Numbered from the stretch's first letter, positions 52,657-61,660 are shown. The stretch is DNA of 64,000 nt from Winogradskyella forsetii (GCF_013394595.1 NZ_CP053348.1:682001-746000); one strand, 5' to 3'. The notes: a model not told the origin generated them from the letters alone. Numbers and translations are program-made.

Positions 52657-52810
52657 GACATCTTTGCAAAGACATGTGTTTTGTTGTTTGATCCATCGTG
52701 TAAACTTTCTCGCAAATGTGCTAAGACGCCAAGCTAACCGAATAGATTTGTGTAAATTCGTGAAATTGGTGGCTTTTTTCTCTATGTGAATCTTTGCGTA
52801 AACGCTTCGC
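52657..52810. repeat. Intergenic repeat patch with a solo TTCGTG element
   Basis: Contains TTTGTGtAAA, TTCGTGaAA and TTGGTGgC (52747-52773), a close relative of the repeats flanking the GxxExxY gene. It also holds degenerate CTTTGCAAAGACATG, CTAAGACGCCAAG and CTTTGCGTAAACGCTTCGC units like the CTTTGCGTCTTTGCG repeats of many Bacteroidota. No GxxExxY gene is present here. Confidence 0.65.
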
Positions 52811-52824
52811 AACGCTATTTAAAT

Positions 52825-53532
52825 CTACTTCAAAAATCCCAAGTCTGAATCTGTACCAATCTCATAAGGTACTTTATTATACTCAAAAATTCTTGCATCT
52901 AGTTTTCCTTTTAGCGTTAACTTATTTCCTTTCACATCGATCCAACTTCCTTCGCGCAAGCCAATTACAGGTTGTGAATTATAGGCATGAAACTCTTTAA
53001 TACGGGTTTCCCTGGTTTCTCCCATATGTTTACTTCCAACAATAGGATCTAAATAATGTGGATTAATATTAAATGGCACTAATCCCAAAGTCTTAAAACT
53101 TGGAGGATAAACAATTGGCATATCGTTAGTGGTATTCATCGTTAAACCACAAATATTACTCCCAGCACTAGTACCTAAATACGGTGTGCCTTTTTCAATC
53201 GCATTTTTAATTGGTAATAAAACTTGGTTTTTATAAAGTTGAGACACCAAAACAAAAGTGTTACCACCTCCAACAAAAATACCTTGGGCATTTTGTATGG
53301 CATCTTCCACATTTTCATATTCGTGAATACCTTTAACCGATTTCCCTATGGAATTGAAGGCTTTAGATGCTGTTTTTGTATAGTCCTCATGCGAAATACC
53401 TCCTGGTCTAGCATACGGAACAAATAGAATTTCATCTGCAGATTTAAAATGAACTTTTAGCTCATCCAATAAATAGTCTAAATAACCACTACCATGAATA
53501 GTAGAAGTGCTGGCGATTATAATTGATTTCAA
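52825..53532 (-). CDS. pepE: Peptidase E (alpha-aspartyl dipeptidase)
   Basis: A 235-residue S51-family serine peptidase that hydrolyses Asp-X dipeptides in the cytoplasm. LGTSAGSNICG holds the nucleophile Ser in a class I glutaminase-like elbow. GIFVGGGNTFVLVSQLYKNQ is the GGGN strand. NINPHYLDP carries the His, and GLREGSWIDV is conserved. Length is usual. Confidence 0.93.
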   Translation of the reverse strand: MKSIIIASTSTIHGSGYLDYLLDELKVHFKSADEILFVPYARPGGISHEDYTKTASKAFNSIGKSVKGIHEYENVEDAIQNAQGIFVGGGNTFVLVSQLYKNQVLLPIKNAIEKGTPYLGTSAGSNICGLTMNTTNDMPIVYPPSFKTLGLVPFNINPHYLDPIVGSKHMGETRETRIKEFHAYNSQPVIGLREGSWIDVKGNKLTLKGKLDARIFEYNKVPYEIGTDSDLGFLK

Positions 53533-53701
53533 AATATGATTCTTTTATGTTAAAAAATAGATTCTTTGGCTGAATGAACAATTTAAATCTTAAATTAATA
53601 AGAAATTTCGGAATAAAACTATTTAACAAAAATTTGACGTCCTTTTTTTAAATATCACAAATATAAGTCCGAAATTTATAAAACTAACCAAACTTAACAC
53701 G

Positions 53702-54538
53702 ATGAAAAAATTACTCCTATTAATATTTAGTGTTTTTGCTTTGACAGCTTTCAGTCAAGATGTAAAAAGAATACCCATCAATGGTAAAATTATTGTTACC
53801 ACAGAAGATAAAGAAGGTGTAACGGTTTTTAATTCATCGTCTAACAAGGGCGCTATTACGGATAAGGATGGCTATTTTAAAATTGATGTCGCTTTAAATG
53901 ACGTTATTCAATTTGGGGCATTACAATTTAAGGACTTTACGGTTTCAGTTTCGGAGAAGGTTATGTCGTCTAGGCGTTTAACGGTTATTCTTGTTGAGGA
54001 AATCAACAAATTGGATGAAGTGGTTATTCTGCCGTTTGATCTCACAGGTAACCTAAATGTAGATTTTGAAAACGTTAGAACTTACAACGTCAATCTGGAT
54101 GATGTCTATTTTGGTTTAGACCATATTGAAGATTTTGAGTTCTCTGCGGATTACAAAACGGAAGCGGATAACTTAGCCTTTAAAGAATATAATCCAAGTG
54201 TGGAGAATATGCTAGATTTGGTCAATGTTACAGGTTTTTTGCTTCAACAAGTCGTAAATATTAATGGTAATAATCTAGGGAGTATTAAATTTAAAACAGA
54301 AAAGGAAAAACAATTGAAAGGGAAAACACCTTTTAAGCAAGCTTTAGACACTTATAGTATCAACTACATTCATAATAATTTCGATATTCCATTAGATCAA
54401 GTTGAAGCATTTACCGATTATGTCGAAAAACAAGGGGTCGACGATAGCTTATTTGAGGAAGATAAAGAGTTGCAATTATTGGAGCGTATTTCTCAACTGA
54501 GTAAGTCGTTCTTAAAAAAGACAAGTGAAAAAGATTAA
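53702..54538 (+). CDS. Carboxypeptidase-regulatory-like exported protein 1
   Basis: A 278-residue exported protein with a signal peptide (FSVFALTAFSQ, residues 9-19). A CarboxypepD_reg-like beta-sandwich follows at about 27-110: INGKIIVTTEDKEGVTVFN, GAITDKDGYFKIDV, and IQFGALQFKDFTV. The C-terminal 160 residues are helical and end with a charged tail. First of three tandem genes; its stop overlaps the next start by 14 bases. The domain is common in TonB-dependent receptors, but this protein is too short for one. Probably an envelope accessory or scaffold protein. Confidence 0.78.
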   Translation: MKKLLLLIFSVFALTAFSQDVKRIPINGKIIVTTEDKEGVTVFNSSSNKGAITDKDGYFKIDVALNDVIQFGALQFKDFTVSVSEKVMSSRRLTVILVEEINKLDEVVILPFDLTGNLNVDFENVRTYNVNLDDVYFGLDHIEDFEFSADYKTEADNLAFKEYNPSVENMLDLVNVTGFLLQQVVNINGNNLGSIKFKTEKEKQLKGKTPFKQALDTYSINYIHNNFDIPLDQVEAFTDYVEKQGVDDSLFEEDKELQLLERISQLSKSFLKKTSEKD

Positions 54539-55319
54539 AACACTTTTTTTAATTTCAACATTTTTATTCCTAAGTTTTATAAGTGCACAGCAAAGGCTAC
54601 TCAATGGACAACTTATAGCCGACGATGAAGTTGAAGGTCTGCATGTACTCAACAGATCAGCCGCAAAATATACCATATCTACTGCAGACGGCAGTTTTGT
54701 CATTCCTGCAAGGGCTTTCGATACCTTGGTTATTTCGGGTGTAAAATATCAAAAACAAGAATTTGTCATTACTCCCTCCATAATGGAATTAGGTCAGTTT
54801 AATGTACAGCTCATAGAGAATATAAACGAGTTGAATGAAGTTGTTGTCGGTAAAATATTAACGGGAAGCCTTGAGTCTGATATAGAAAACTCAGATGCTA
54901 AATCAGAAATTAACTTTTACGATTTAGGTATTCCAGGTTCTACAGATATACCAGCTACACAAAACGAACAACGTTTATATGATGCAGACCATGGGCAATT
55001 TGTTTATTATTATGGCATCGGACTCTCCATTAATGTGCATAAAATATTGAATAGAATTAATGGAGATACAAATGCGTATAAGGAAAGAATTAAAATAGAA
55101 TCTGATGAAGATTGTATTAATAGTTTACAATCCCAATATGCTGATATTATTTTTGAGGCCATCCCAATTCCCGAGCAGTATAAAACAGATTTTTTTCAGT
55201 TTTGTCTAGAAGATGAGCAATTTAATACGATTTGTGAAGACGAAAATCGGATAAATGACGTTGACTTTTTATTGGTGAAACTTGAAAATTTTAAAATTAA
55301 ATTAAATGAAGATGATTAA
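54525..55319 (+). CDS. Carboxypeptidase-regulatory-like exported protein 2
   Basis: A 264-residue paralogue starting at GTG 54525 with a signal peptide (FLFLSFISAQ, residues 13-22). The beta-sandwich runs from GQLIADDEVEGLHVLN to DLGIPG. It is nearly the same as in the third protein over about 110 residues (KYQKQEFVIT, LGQFNVQLIEN and VVVGKILTGSLESD are identical). The C-terminal half differs and has spaced cysteines (DCINSLQ, QFCLEDEQ, TICEDE). Start and stop overlap the flanking genes by 14 bases each. Confidence 0.78.
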   Translation: MKKIKTLFLISTFLFLSFISAQQRLLNGQLIADDEVEGLHVLNRSAAKYTISTADGSFVIPARAFDTLVISGVKYQKQEFVITPSIMELGQFNVQLIENINELNEVVVGKILTGSLESDIENSDAKSEINFYDLGIPGSTDIPATQNEQRLYDADHGQFVYYYGIGLSINVHKILNRINGDTNAYKERIKIESDEDCINSLQSQYADIIFEAIPIPEQYKTDFFQFCLEDEQFNTICEDENRINDVDFLLVKLENFKIKLNEDD

Positions 55320-56103
55320 AATTTTTACTGTTTTTATAGTTTTCATTTTCGGCCTTAATCTTCATGCACAAACTAAAGATCTTAAAGGTCAGCTCATTGC
55401 TAATGATGAGGTTGAAGGACTTCATATTCAGAATAAAACATCAGCAAAATATACCATTTCTAATGAAGACGGTAGTTTTGTCATTCCCGCAAAAGTCCAG
55501 GATACCTTGGTGATTTCTGGTGTAAAATACCAAAAACAAGAGTTTGTGATAACATCAACTATAATGGATTTAGGACAGTTTAATGTACAGCTCATAGAAA
55601 ACGTTAACGAGTTGAACGAAGTTGTTGTCGGTAAGATTCTAACCGGAAGCTTGGAATCTGATCTAGAGAACTCAGATGCCAAAACCGAAATTAACTTTTA
55701 CGATTTAGGTATCCCAGGATATACAGGTAAACCATTGACGCAGAACGAACGGAAACTTCACGATGCAGATGCTGGTCCAATGGGTTATGTAGGTTTGGGT
55801 GGTGGCGTTAATCTTCATAAATTGTTAAATACCATTAGCGGACGCACAAAAAAGTTGAAAGCCATTGTTGCATTAGATGATAGAGATCGTTGTGTTGAAC
55901 GTTTTAGGCGTGATTATGAAAGCTTTCTTTTTGAAAAAGATAGTTTGTCTGAAAATTTGCGTAACGAATATTTTTTGTTTTGTCAAGAAGACGAAGAATT
56001 CTTAACCTTGTGCAACGAAAACAATGACATTAAGTTGCTCGAATTTTTGCAGACAAAGTTAAAAGTTTACCGAGAAAACAGAAAATCAGTGTCTAAAGAT
56101 TAG
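55306..56103 (+). CDS. Carboxypeptidase-regulatory-like exported protein 3
   Basis: A 265-residue paralogue of the preceding protein, with a signal peptide ending GLNLHAQ (residue 22). GQLIANDEVEGLHIQN, GSFVIPAKVQDTLVISGV and DLGIPGYTGKPLTQNER mark the shared domain. The C-terminal half is charged and predicted helical, with Cys in DRCVERF, FCQEDEE and LCNENND, spaced as in protein 2. ATG 55306 or the in-frame ATG two codons later could start it. Likely in the same transcript as DUF6702 and the M1 peptidase downstream. Confidence 0.78.
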   Translation: MKMIKIFTVFIVFIFGLNLHAQTKDLKGQLIANDEVEGLHIQNKTSAKYTISNEDGSFVIPAKVQDTLVISGVKYQKQEFVITSTIMDLGQFNVQLIENVNELNEVVVGKILTGSLESDLENSDAKTEINFYDLGIPGYTGKPLTQNERKLHDADAGPMGYVGLGGGVNLHKLLNTISGRTKKLKAIVALDDRDRCVERFRRDYESFLFEKDSLSENLRNEYFLFCQEDEEFLTLCNENNDIKLLEFLQTKLKVYRENRKSVSKD

Positions 56104-56149
56104 TTTTGGAACAAGTAATGCAACACAGAAAGAAATTACAATCATTAAC

Positions 56150-56656
56150 ATGAAATCAATTAGCCTATTTATAGCTTTTTTAAGCCTTTCGTTACTGACG
56201 TCTTCTAGTGATAATCACGAATATTATGTCGGTGTTACCCAGATTGAATATTCAAAGGAAACACAATCCCTTCAAATTATAAGTCAGGTTTTCACAGATG
56301 ATTTTGAAACCCTATTGCGTAAACGTTATGATGACGATATTTCGTTGGATCCAGATAATAATGTGGAAATTATTGAAAATTATATGCAACGTTATTTGGC
56401 AGATAAACTGAAATTTAAGGTTAATGATAACAACGTCAATTTCAAATTTCTAGGAAAAGAGTACAAAGACGATATTACCTATTGCTATCTCGAGATTAAA
56501 CATATTTCAGAAATTAATTCTATTGAAGTGACCAATCAAATCTTATTCGATGCATTTTCAGAACAGCAGAATATTGTTCGCCTAAAACTCTTGAACAAAA
56601 ACAAGAGCTTTTTGCTGGTTCCCGAGAACGATTCATGCATGTTAAACTTTAAATAA
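56150..56656 (+). CDS. DUF6702-family exported protein
   Basis: A 168-residue protein with a short signal peptide (FIAFLSLSLLTSS). The core EYYVGVTQIEYSKETQSLQI, RYLADKLKFKVNDNNVNFKF and TYCYLEIKHISEINSIEVTN matches the DUF6702 family. I recall that family next to M1 peptidases in flavobacteria. Beta-rich, periplasmic, function unknown. 64 bases before the peptidase gene. Confidence 0.82.
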   Translation: MKSISLFIAFLSLSLLTSSSDNHEYYVGVTQIEYSKETQSLQIISQVFTDDFETLLRKRYDDDISLDPDNNVEIIENYMQRYLADKLKFKVNDNNVNFKFLGKEYKDDITYCYLEIKHISEINSIEVTNQILFDAFSEQQNIVRLKLLNKNKSFLLVPENDSCMLNFK

Positions 56657-56720
56657 ATAACTGTCTAAACCATCATAAATCCCTATTTTAGGCACCTCTT
56701 AAAAAAAATAACAATTTAAT

Positions 56721-59015
56721 ATGAAAATTTTCAATTACGTTTTGTGCGCTTTACTTTTTACTTCTTTTAGCTCTTATGCTCAAAATGAAGAACGGTCAGA
56801 GCGTCAACAAGGACATACTAATGAAAACAAATTCAAACAGTTATATGATGAGTTTGCCACGCCAAATGTGTTTAGAACCGGTTCGGGAGCACCTGGTCCT
56901 GGTTACTACCAGCAACAGGCAGATTACAAAATGGATATTGAAATTGATGATGTAAATGCAAAACTTTACGGAGACGAAACCATAACTTACACTAATAATT
57001 CGCCAGACGATTTAAAATACCTTTGGGTGCAATTGGATCAGAATATGCGATCACGCGATTCTAAAACACCGTTAATTGGCAGTTCTAGTATTGCTCCTTT
57101 GACGACATCTTCGGGTGCTGTAAAATCGTATTTAAAGGAATCCTTTGATGGTGGCTTTCATATAGAACATGTAAAGGATGTCAATGGAAAAGATTTGCCG
57201 CATACTATTAATCGCACTATGATGCGTGTAGAATTGCCACAGGTTTTAAAATCTGAAGAAAAGTTTTCTTTCAAAATCAAATGGTGGTACAATATTAATG
57301 ACCATGTTAGGGATGGTGGCCGTTCTGGATACGAATATTTTGAAGAAAATGATAACCGAATCTACGTAATGGCTCAGTTTTATCCACGTATGGCGGTTTA
57401 CAATGATGTTGAGGGCTGGCAGAATTCCCAGTTTTGGGGACGCGATGAATTTGCGTTGCCATTCGGAGATTTTGATGTGAATATAACCGTACCTGCAGAT
57501 CATATTCTAGATGGAACAGGGCATTTAGTAAATAGGGAAGACGTATTTTCTAAAGAGATGATGAAGCGCTTTGAGAAAGCAAAAAAATCTTATGACGAAC
57601 CTGTAATGATAGTGACCCAAGCCGAAGCTGAAGTGACGGAAAAATCTAAAAGTAAGGCTAAGAAAACATGGAAACTTTCGGCACAAATGGTTCGTGATTT
57701 TGGTTTTGCGACGTCTCGTAAATTCTTATGGGACATGATGGCTGTAAAAATTGGAGATAAAGATGTTATGGCTGTATCCTTGTATTCGAAAGAAGGAAAC
57801 CCGCTTTGGGAGCAATGGTCAACTAAAGCTGTGGCAAGTACCTTAAAATCCTATTCTAGATTGACCTTTGATTATCCTTATCACAAAGCGATTTCTGTAC
57901 ACGCACCCATGGGAATGGAATATCCAATGATATGTTACAACTTTGGTCGTCCAGATAAGGAAGGCAACTATTCCGATAGAACTAAATATGGAATGATCAG
58001 CGTTATTATTCATGAAGTAGGACATAACTTTTTCCCAATGATTGTCAATAGTGACGAACGTCAATGGACTTGGATGGACGAAGGTTTAAACACGTTTTCC
58101 CAATATGTTGCAGAGCAAGATTTTGCAGAATGGTATCCTGCGGCTTTGTCACCAAATGATAAAACGTACCCATCAAGAAGAGGTCCTGCACACAAAATAG
58201 TGCCATATATGGGAGGCGATCAAGATTATATTGCACCAATTATGACCAAAGGCTTAAATACTTATCAATTTGGTAATAATGCGTATGGCAAACCAGCTAC
58301 AGCATTAAATATATTAAGGGAAACCATTATGGGTCGCGAATTGTTCGACTATTCTTTTAGGGAATATGCGCAACGCTGGATGTTTAAACACCCAACACCA
58401 GAAGATTTTTTCCGTACTATGGAAGATGCTTCTGCAGTTGATTTAGATTGGTATTGGAGAGGTTGGTTCTATACTACGGATTATGTGGATATTGGTATCA
58501 AAGCGGTAAAGAAATTTGCAGTTTCGGGTACACCAAATGAAAATGGAAAACTATTGGCAGAACGTAACAATAGAGACCCAAATAGCTTAGTGTATTTTAT
58601 TGAAGAGGGAACAGAGGGTTATGATGAGGCAATGAAAAAAGCGGAGTCTATAGACAATCTGCCAACTGTTAAAGAATATATTATGGATAACTTTACTCCT
58701 GAGGAGCAAAAGGAGTTGAAAACACCGAAATATTTCTATCAAGTTACTTTTAATAAACCAGGCGGATTGGTTATGCCAATTATTGTTGAGTTTACTTATG
58801 CAGATGGCACCAAAGGAAGAGAAACGTATCCTGCGCAAGTTTGGAGGTTAAACGATAAAGAAGTTAGCAAGGCCATAGCAAGTGATAAAGAAATTGTATC
58901 CATAGTTGTGGATCCTGATTTGGAGACTGCTGATATAGATACTTCTAATAATTCGTGGCCAAGAGAGGTTAAAGAAAGTCAATTTGATAGGTTTAAGAAT
59001 AAAGTCAAAGACTAA
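56721..59015 (+). CDS. Exported M1-family metallopeptidase
   Basis: A 764-residue zinc aminopeptidase-like protein. Signal peptide 1-21 (ending SSYAQ). N-terminal beta domain about 60-270 (DIEIDDVNAKLYGDETITY is the M1 saddle start). Catalytic HEVGH at 431-435 with the zinc Glu at 454 in MDEGLNTFSQY. GMEYPM stands in the position of the GAMEN exopeptidase loop but is degenerate, so exopeptidase specificity is uncertain. C-terminal part has beta-sandwich sequence (FYQVTFNKPGGLVMPIIVEF). It probably degrades or matures envelope proteins together with the upstream small exported proteins. Confidence 0.92.
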   Translation: MKIFNYVLCALLFTSFSSYAQNEERSERQQGHTNENKFKQLYDEFATPNVFRTGSGAPGPGYYQQQADYKMDIEIDDVNAKLYGDETITYTNNSPDDLKYLWVQLDQNMRSRDSKTPLIGSSSIAPLTTSSGAVKSYLKESFDGGFHIEHVKDVNGKDLPHTINRTMMRVELPQVLKSEEKFSFKIKWWYNINDHVRDGGRSGYEYFEENDNRIYVMAQFYPRMAVYNDVEGWQNSQFWGRDEFALPFGDFDVNITVPADHILDGTGHLVNREDVFSKEMMKRFEKAKKSYDEPVMIVTQAEAEVTEKSKSKAKKTWKLSAQMVRDFGFATSRKFLWDMMAVKIGDKDVMAVSLYSKEGNPLWEQWSTKAVASTLKSYSRLTFDYPYHKAISVHAPMGMEYPMICYNFGRPDKEGNYSDRTKYGMISVIIHEVGHNFFPMIVNSDERQWTWMDEGLNTFSQYVAEQDFAEWYPAALSPNDKTYPSRRGPAHKIVPYMGGDQDYIAPIMTKGLNTYQFGNNAYGKPATALNILRETIMGRELFDYSFREYAQRWMFKHPTPEDFFRTMEDASAVDLDWYWRGWFYTTDYVDIGIKAVKKFAVSGTPNENGKLLAERNNRDPNSLVYFIEEGTEGYDEAMKKAESIDNLPTVKEYIMDNFTPEEQKELKTPKYFYQVTFNKPGGLVMPIIVEFTYADGTKGRETYPAQVWRLNDKEVSKAIASDKEIVSIVVDPDLETADIDTSNNSWPREVKESQFDRFKNKVKD

Positions 59016-59092
59016 ATTTGGTAGTTTTTGAACAATTAAGGCGACTTTTTTTTATTTTAAATTAGAAGTGGTATTATTTAATAAACTCACAT

Positions 59093-59100
59093 TATATTTG
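59093..59100 (+). promoter_or_regulatory. tatA promoter -7 element
   Basis: TATATTTG ends four bases before the GTG start of tatA, so the transcript would have almost no leader. Confidence 0.45.
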
Positions 59101-59104
59101 TATC

Positions 59105-59395
59105 GTGATACATAAACTAACATTATTATTCATAGGAGCCACAGAAATAATCTTTGTATTATTTATTGTGGTACTGGTTTTTGGTGCCGATAAATTGCCC
59201 GAAATTGCACGTGGCTTGGGTAAGGGAATGCGTCAAATAAAAGATGCGACCAATGATATTAAGAGTGAGGTAACGAAAAGTGCCAAGGAAAATAATATCA
59301 TTGATAAAGATACTACCAAAAACATTCAAGATGAAATCAATAAAGTAAAGGATGATCTTGAAGACTTTACAGGCTCGTTGAAAAGGAACAAATGA
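59105..59395 (+). CDS. tatA: TatA/TatE-type twin-arginine translocase subunit
   Basis: A 96-residue Tat pore subunit. One N-terminal membrane helix (TEIIFVLFIVVLVF, about 13-26) with the conserved GADKLPEIARGLGKGMRQIK amphipathic hinge. A charged cytoplasmic tail follows. The only usable start is GTG at 59105, because no ATG precedes the helix. TSS prediction from the -7 element puts it at or near the start codon. It moves folded proteins with Arg-Arg signals across the inner membrane. Confidence 0.9.
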   Translation: MIHKLTLLFIGATEIIFVLFIVVLVFGADKLPEIARGLGKGMRQIKDATNDIKSEVTKSAKENNIIDKDTTKNIQDEINKVKDDLEDFTGSLKRNK

Positions 59396-59465
59396 TTTCT
59401 GATTTTTAAGAAAGTAGAGTTTCTTTCATTTTATCCCTTATAATCTCAACTATTTGATTTGGTTA

Positions 59466-60107
59466 TTATTTTTTTCGACTAATAGTTAAGCCATCTCTAA
59501 TAGGAAGTAATACTGTCTCAATCCGTTCGTCATTTTTAAGAAGGGTATTATAATCTAATACGGCTTTAGTGGATTTGTCTTTTTCATCCAAGGGTTCAAC
59601 AACTTTTCCGTGCCACAGCACATTGTCTGAGAGTATGATACCACCTTCATTCAATTTGTCAATTATTAAATGGAAGTAATTAGAATAGTTAGGTTTGTCT
59701 GCATCGATAAAGACAAGATCGAATGTTAAGTTTAATTTAGGAATAATATCCAGTGCACTTCCTGTGTGTTGAATTATTTGCTTTCCAAATTCAGATTGGT
59801 CAAAATACTTTCTTTGAAAATCCACTAACTCTTCATTGATATCAATAGTGTGTAACGCTCCATTTTTTTCCAACCCTTCTGCTAAGCACAATGTAGAATA
59901 GCCGGTAAAAGTTCCTAATTCTAAAATTGATTTCGGACGAACCAATTTAGATATCATGCTTAACACACGACCTTGATAGGGTCCGCTCAGCATAATAGGT
60001 TGTAATACTTTTTGGTAGGTTTCTCTAGTCAACTGTTGCAGCAATTCTGGTTCTTGTTCAGAATGAGCAATAACATAGTTATCTAAATCTTCAGGCAAGA
60101 AATGCAT
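59466..60107 (-). CDS. Class I SAM O-methyltransferase (CCoAOMT-like)
   Basis: A 213-residue Methyltransf_3 family protein. ILELGTFTGYSTLCLAEGL is motif I (about 67-85), LVFIDADKPNYSNYFHLI carries the metal-binding Asp, and ILSDNVLWHGKVVEP is the divalent metal/substrate loop. Cation-dependent O-methylation of catechols or similar phenols. It lies near the kynurenine genes, but no specific link is evident. Confidence 0.9.
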   Translation of the reverse strand: MHFLPEDLDNYVIAHSEQEPELLQQLTRETYQKVLQPIMLSGPYQGRVLSMISKLVRPKSILELGTFTGYSTLCLAEGLEKNGALHTIDINEELVDFQRKYFDQSEFGKQIIQHTGSALDIIPKLNLTFDLVFIDADKPNYSNYFHLIIDKLNEGGIILSDNVLWHGKVVEPLDEKDKSTKAVLDYNTLLKNDERIETVLLPIRDGLTISRKK

Positions 60108-60140
60108 ATTGACAATTATTTATAGAAAATGAATTTTATG

Positions 60141-60371
60141 TTATTCTGCAGTATTTTCTTTCGGCAATTCTAGTTCTTTTTCTTTCGTTTCAGCAGATTT
60201 ACCGATGAAGAATAGAATAGCACCTAAAACAATAAGACCTATTTTTATTGCCCAAGCTGCGGATACTCCTAATTCATCAATCTGACCCAAAAACATAATA
60301 GTTAGTCCAAAGTATGGTAATACGATAAGCGCAATACCAATAACAGCCAAGTAACCTCCAATTTTTTTCAT
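60141..60371 (-). CDS. Small two-helix membrane protein
   Basis: A 76-residue protein with helices at about 5-26 and 36-58, separated by DELGVSAAW, then a Lys/Glu-rich tail ending in PKENTAE. Family not recognised; such small proteins are common in Flavobacteriaceae. It lies 33 bases upstream of the O-methyltransferase gene and may share its transcript. Confidence 0.7.
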   Translation of the reverse strand: MKKIGGYLAVIGIALIVLPYFGLTIMFLGQIDELGVSAAWAIKIGLIVLGAILFFIGKSAETKEKELELPKENTAE

Positions 60372-60427
60372 AATTATAGTAGTTGATTAGACTTTAAATA
60401 TAGAAATATTATTTGGTTCAAAAGTTT

Positions 60428-61555
60428 TTAAGATGTGATTCGAGAAATTAATTTTTCTTTGGCAGCTTCATCATCTCCGCATAACCATTGAATAACATTA
60501 TCTTCCCAAATAGCATTACGTTCGGGTTCCGTTATTATTTTTCTTTCTGCGGCCAAGTCCAAAATTTTGCCAGGATAAGACGATTGCTTTTCGCTTTCCA
60601 TTTCACCAAGTGGATAGGGATCATCCAATCCCATTATAACTTGTTTCGAACCTTGGTTTCTAATTAGTAATTCCAGTCCGCCAGTATCGTGTACTAAGGT
60701 GTCAAAGAATATGTTTTTATGTCCAACTGCTTTTCTTGGATGGCTTTTTCCTTCAAACAGATCTGCGCGTCCGTCAAACCCTTGAATACGTCGCCCTAAA
60801 TTTATTTGTGCTAATTGCCCGCCATGAGCAAAACAAACACGCATGTTTTTATACTTTTCGTAATAACCATTTAAAGTTAAAAAATGGTAAGCATCTGCGC
60901 ATTGTGCCAACATCCAAATTAAGTGAAAACGCCAAGAGGTATTTTCTAGTTTTATAAATTTTTCGCCATCGTAAGGGTGAATTTCTACGGCGAGATTGTA
61001 CTTGTCTGCTAGTTCAAAAATAGGTTCGTTTTCTTCATCAAAAATACAACGCCATGTCCCAATAGTATCCATATAATGCGTGGGTAAACATAACAATTGC
61101 ATACCTAAAACTTCTACACAGCGCTCAATTTCCCAACAAGCACCTCTGACAAAACCTGGGTGAACCACAAAGCCACATGTAAATTTACTCGGATTTTCAT
61201 GTTGGATTCGCGCATTAAAATCATTTTGAAAGCGCAAAGCTTGCTTCATTTCTTCTAGGCGCAATCCGTTTCCATAGAGTTGAGACAAATTTAAGACGAC
61301 TGCATGGTCTATTTTGAAATGCTCCATCCACGCTAATTTTTCGTCCAAGAAAAAACTTGAATCGGTAATAGGTCTGTTCCAATCCTTCTGAAGCATGAAT
61401 TTACGATCTTTATCAACCCAGAAAATCCCTTTATCTTTCATAAATTCAGGAATTTGTTCAGGATAGGGAAGAAGATGCGAATGTCCGTTTATTCTTAGTT
61501 TACGAGCCCCTTCTAACTTACCCAAAGGGGAAGAACTCTTAGCGTTGTCTTTCAT
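60428..61555 (-). CDS. nbaD: 2-amino-3-carboxymuconate-6-semialdehyde decarboxylase with repeat-derived N-terminus
   Basis: A 375-residue amidohydrolase-superfamily decarboxylase of the kynurenine meta-cleavage route. INGHSHLLPYP carries the first metal His pair. HPYDGEKFIKLENTSWRF, CFAHGGQLAQINLGRR and MGLDDPYPLGEME (Asp) complete the site. Residues about 7-19 (KSSSPLGKLEGAR) are encoded by a palindromic intergenic-type repeat that lies in frame between the start ATG and the family N-terminus KLRINGHSH. No other start codon lies between the ATG and the first metal ligands. 167 bases downstream of the dioxygenase gene. Confidence 0.85.
   Translation of the reverse strand: MKDNAKSSSPLGKLEGARKLRINGHSHLLPYPEQIPEFMKDKGIFWVDKDRKFMLQKDWNRPITDSSFFLDEKLAWMEHFKIDHAVVLNLSQLYGNGLRLEEMKQALRFQNDFNARIQHENPSKFTCGFVVHPGFVRGACWEIERCVEVLGMQLLCLPTHYMDTIGTWRCIFDEENEPIFELADKYNLAVEIHPYDGEKFIKLENTSWRFHLIWMLAQCADAYHFLTLNGYYEKYKNMRVCFAHGGQLAQINLGRRIQGFDGRADLFEGKSHPRKAVGHKNIFFDTLVHDTGGLELLIRNQGSKQVIMGLDDPYPLGEMESEKQSSYPGKILDLAAERKIITEPERNAIWEDNVIQWLCGDDEAAKEKLISRITS
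61502..61540. repeat. Palindromic element copy A, within the ACMS decarboxylase gene
   Basis: Minus strand reads GAGTTCTTCCCCTTTGGGTA followed by AGTTAGAAGGGGCTC. Its core pairs TTCCCC with GGGTAA-like bases. Same family as copies at 61681, 62263 and 62499. Confidence 0.75.
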
Positions 61556-61612
61556 AGTTTAATCTATAATTTTTCCTTTTTGGGAATTATAGGGATTTTT
61601 AATTCATAGTTG

Positions 61613-61660
61613 TTATGCTGAGCGCGCGGTCAAAGTATGTCGTTTGACATTTCTGCGAAA
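61613..61660. repeat. TGCTGAGCGC-type intergenic repeat
   Basis: GTTATGCTGAGCGCGCGGTC is like the GTCATGCTGAGCGAAGTCGA repeats common in Bacteroidota intergenic DNA. It ends in TGTCGTTTGACATTTC. Confidence 0.45.
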
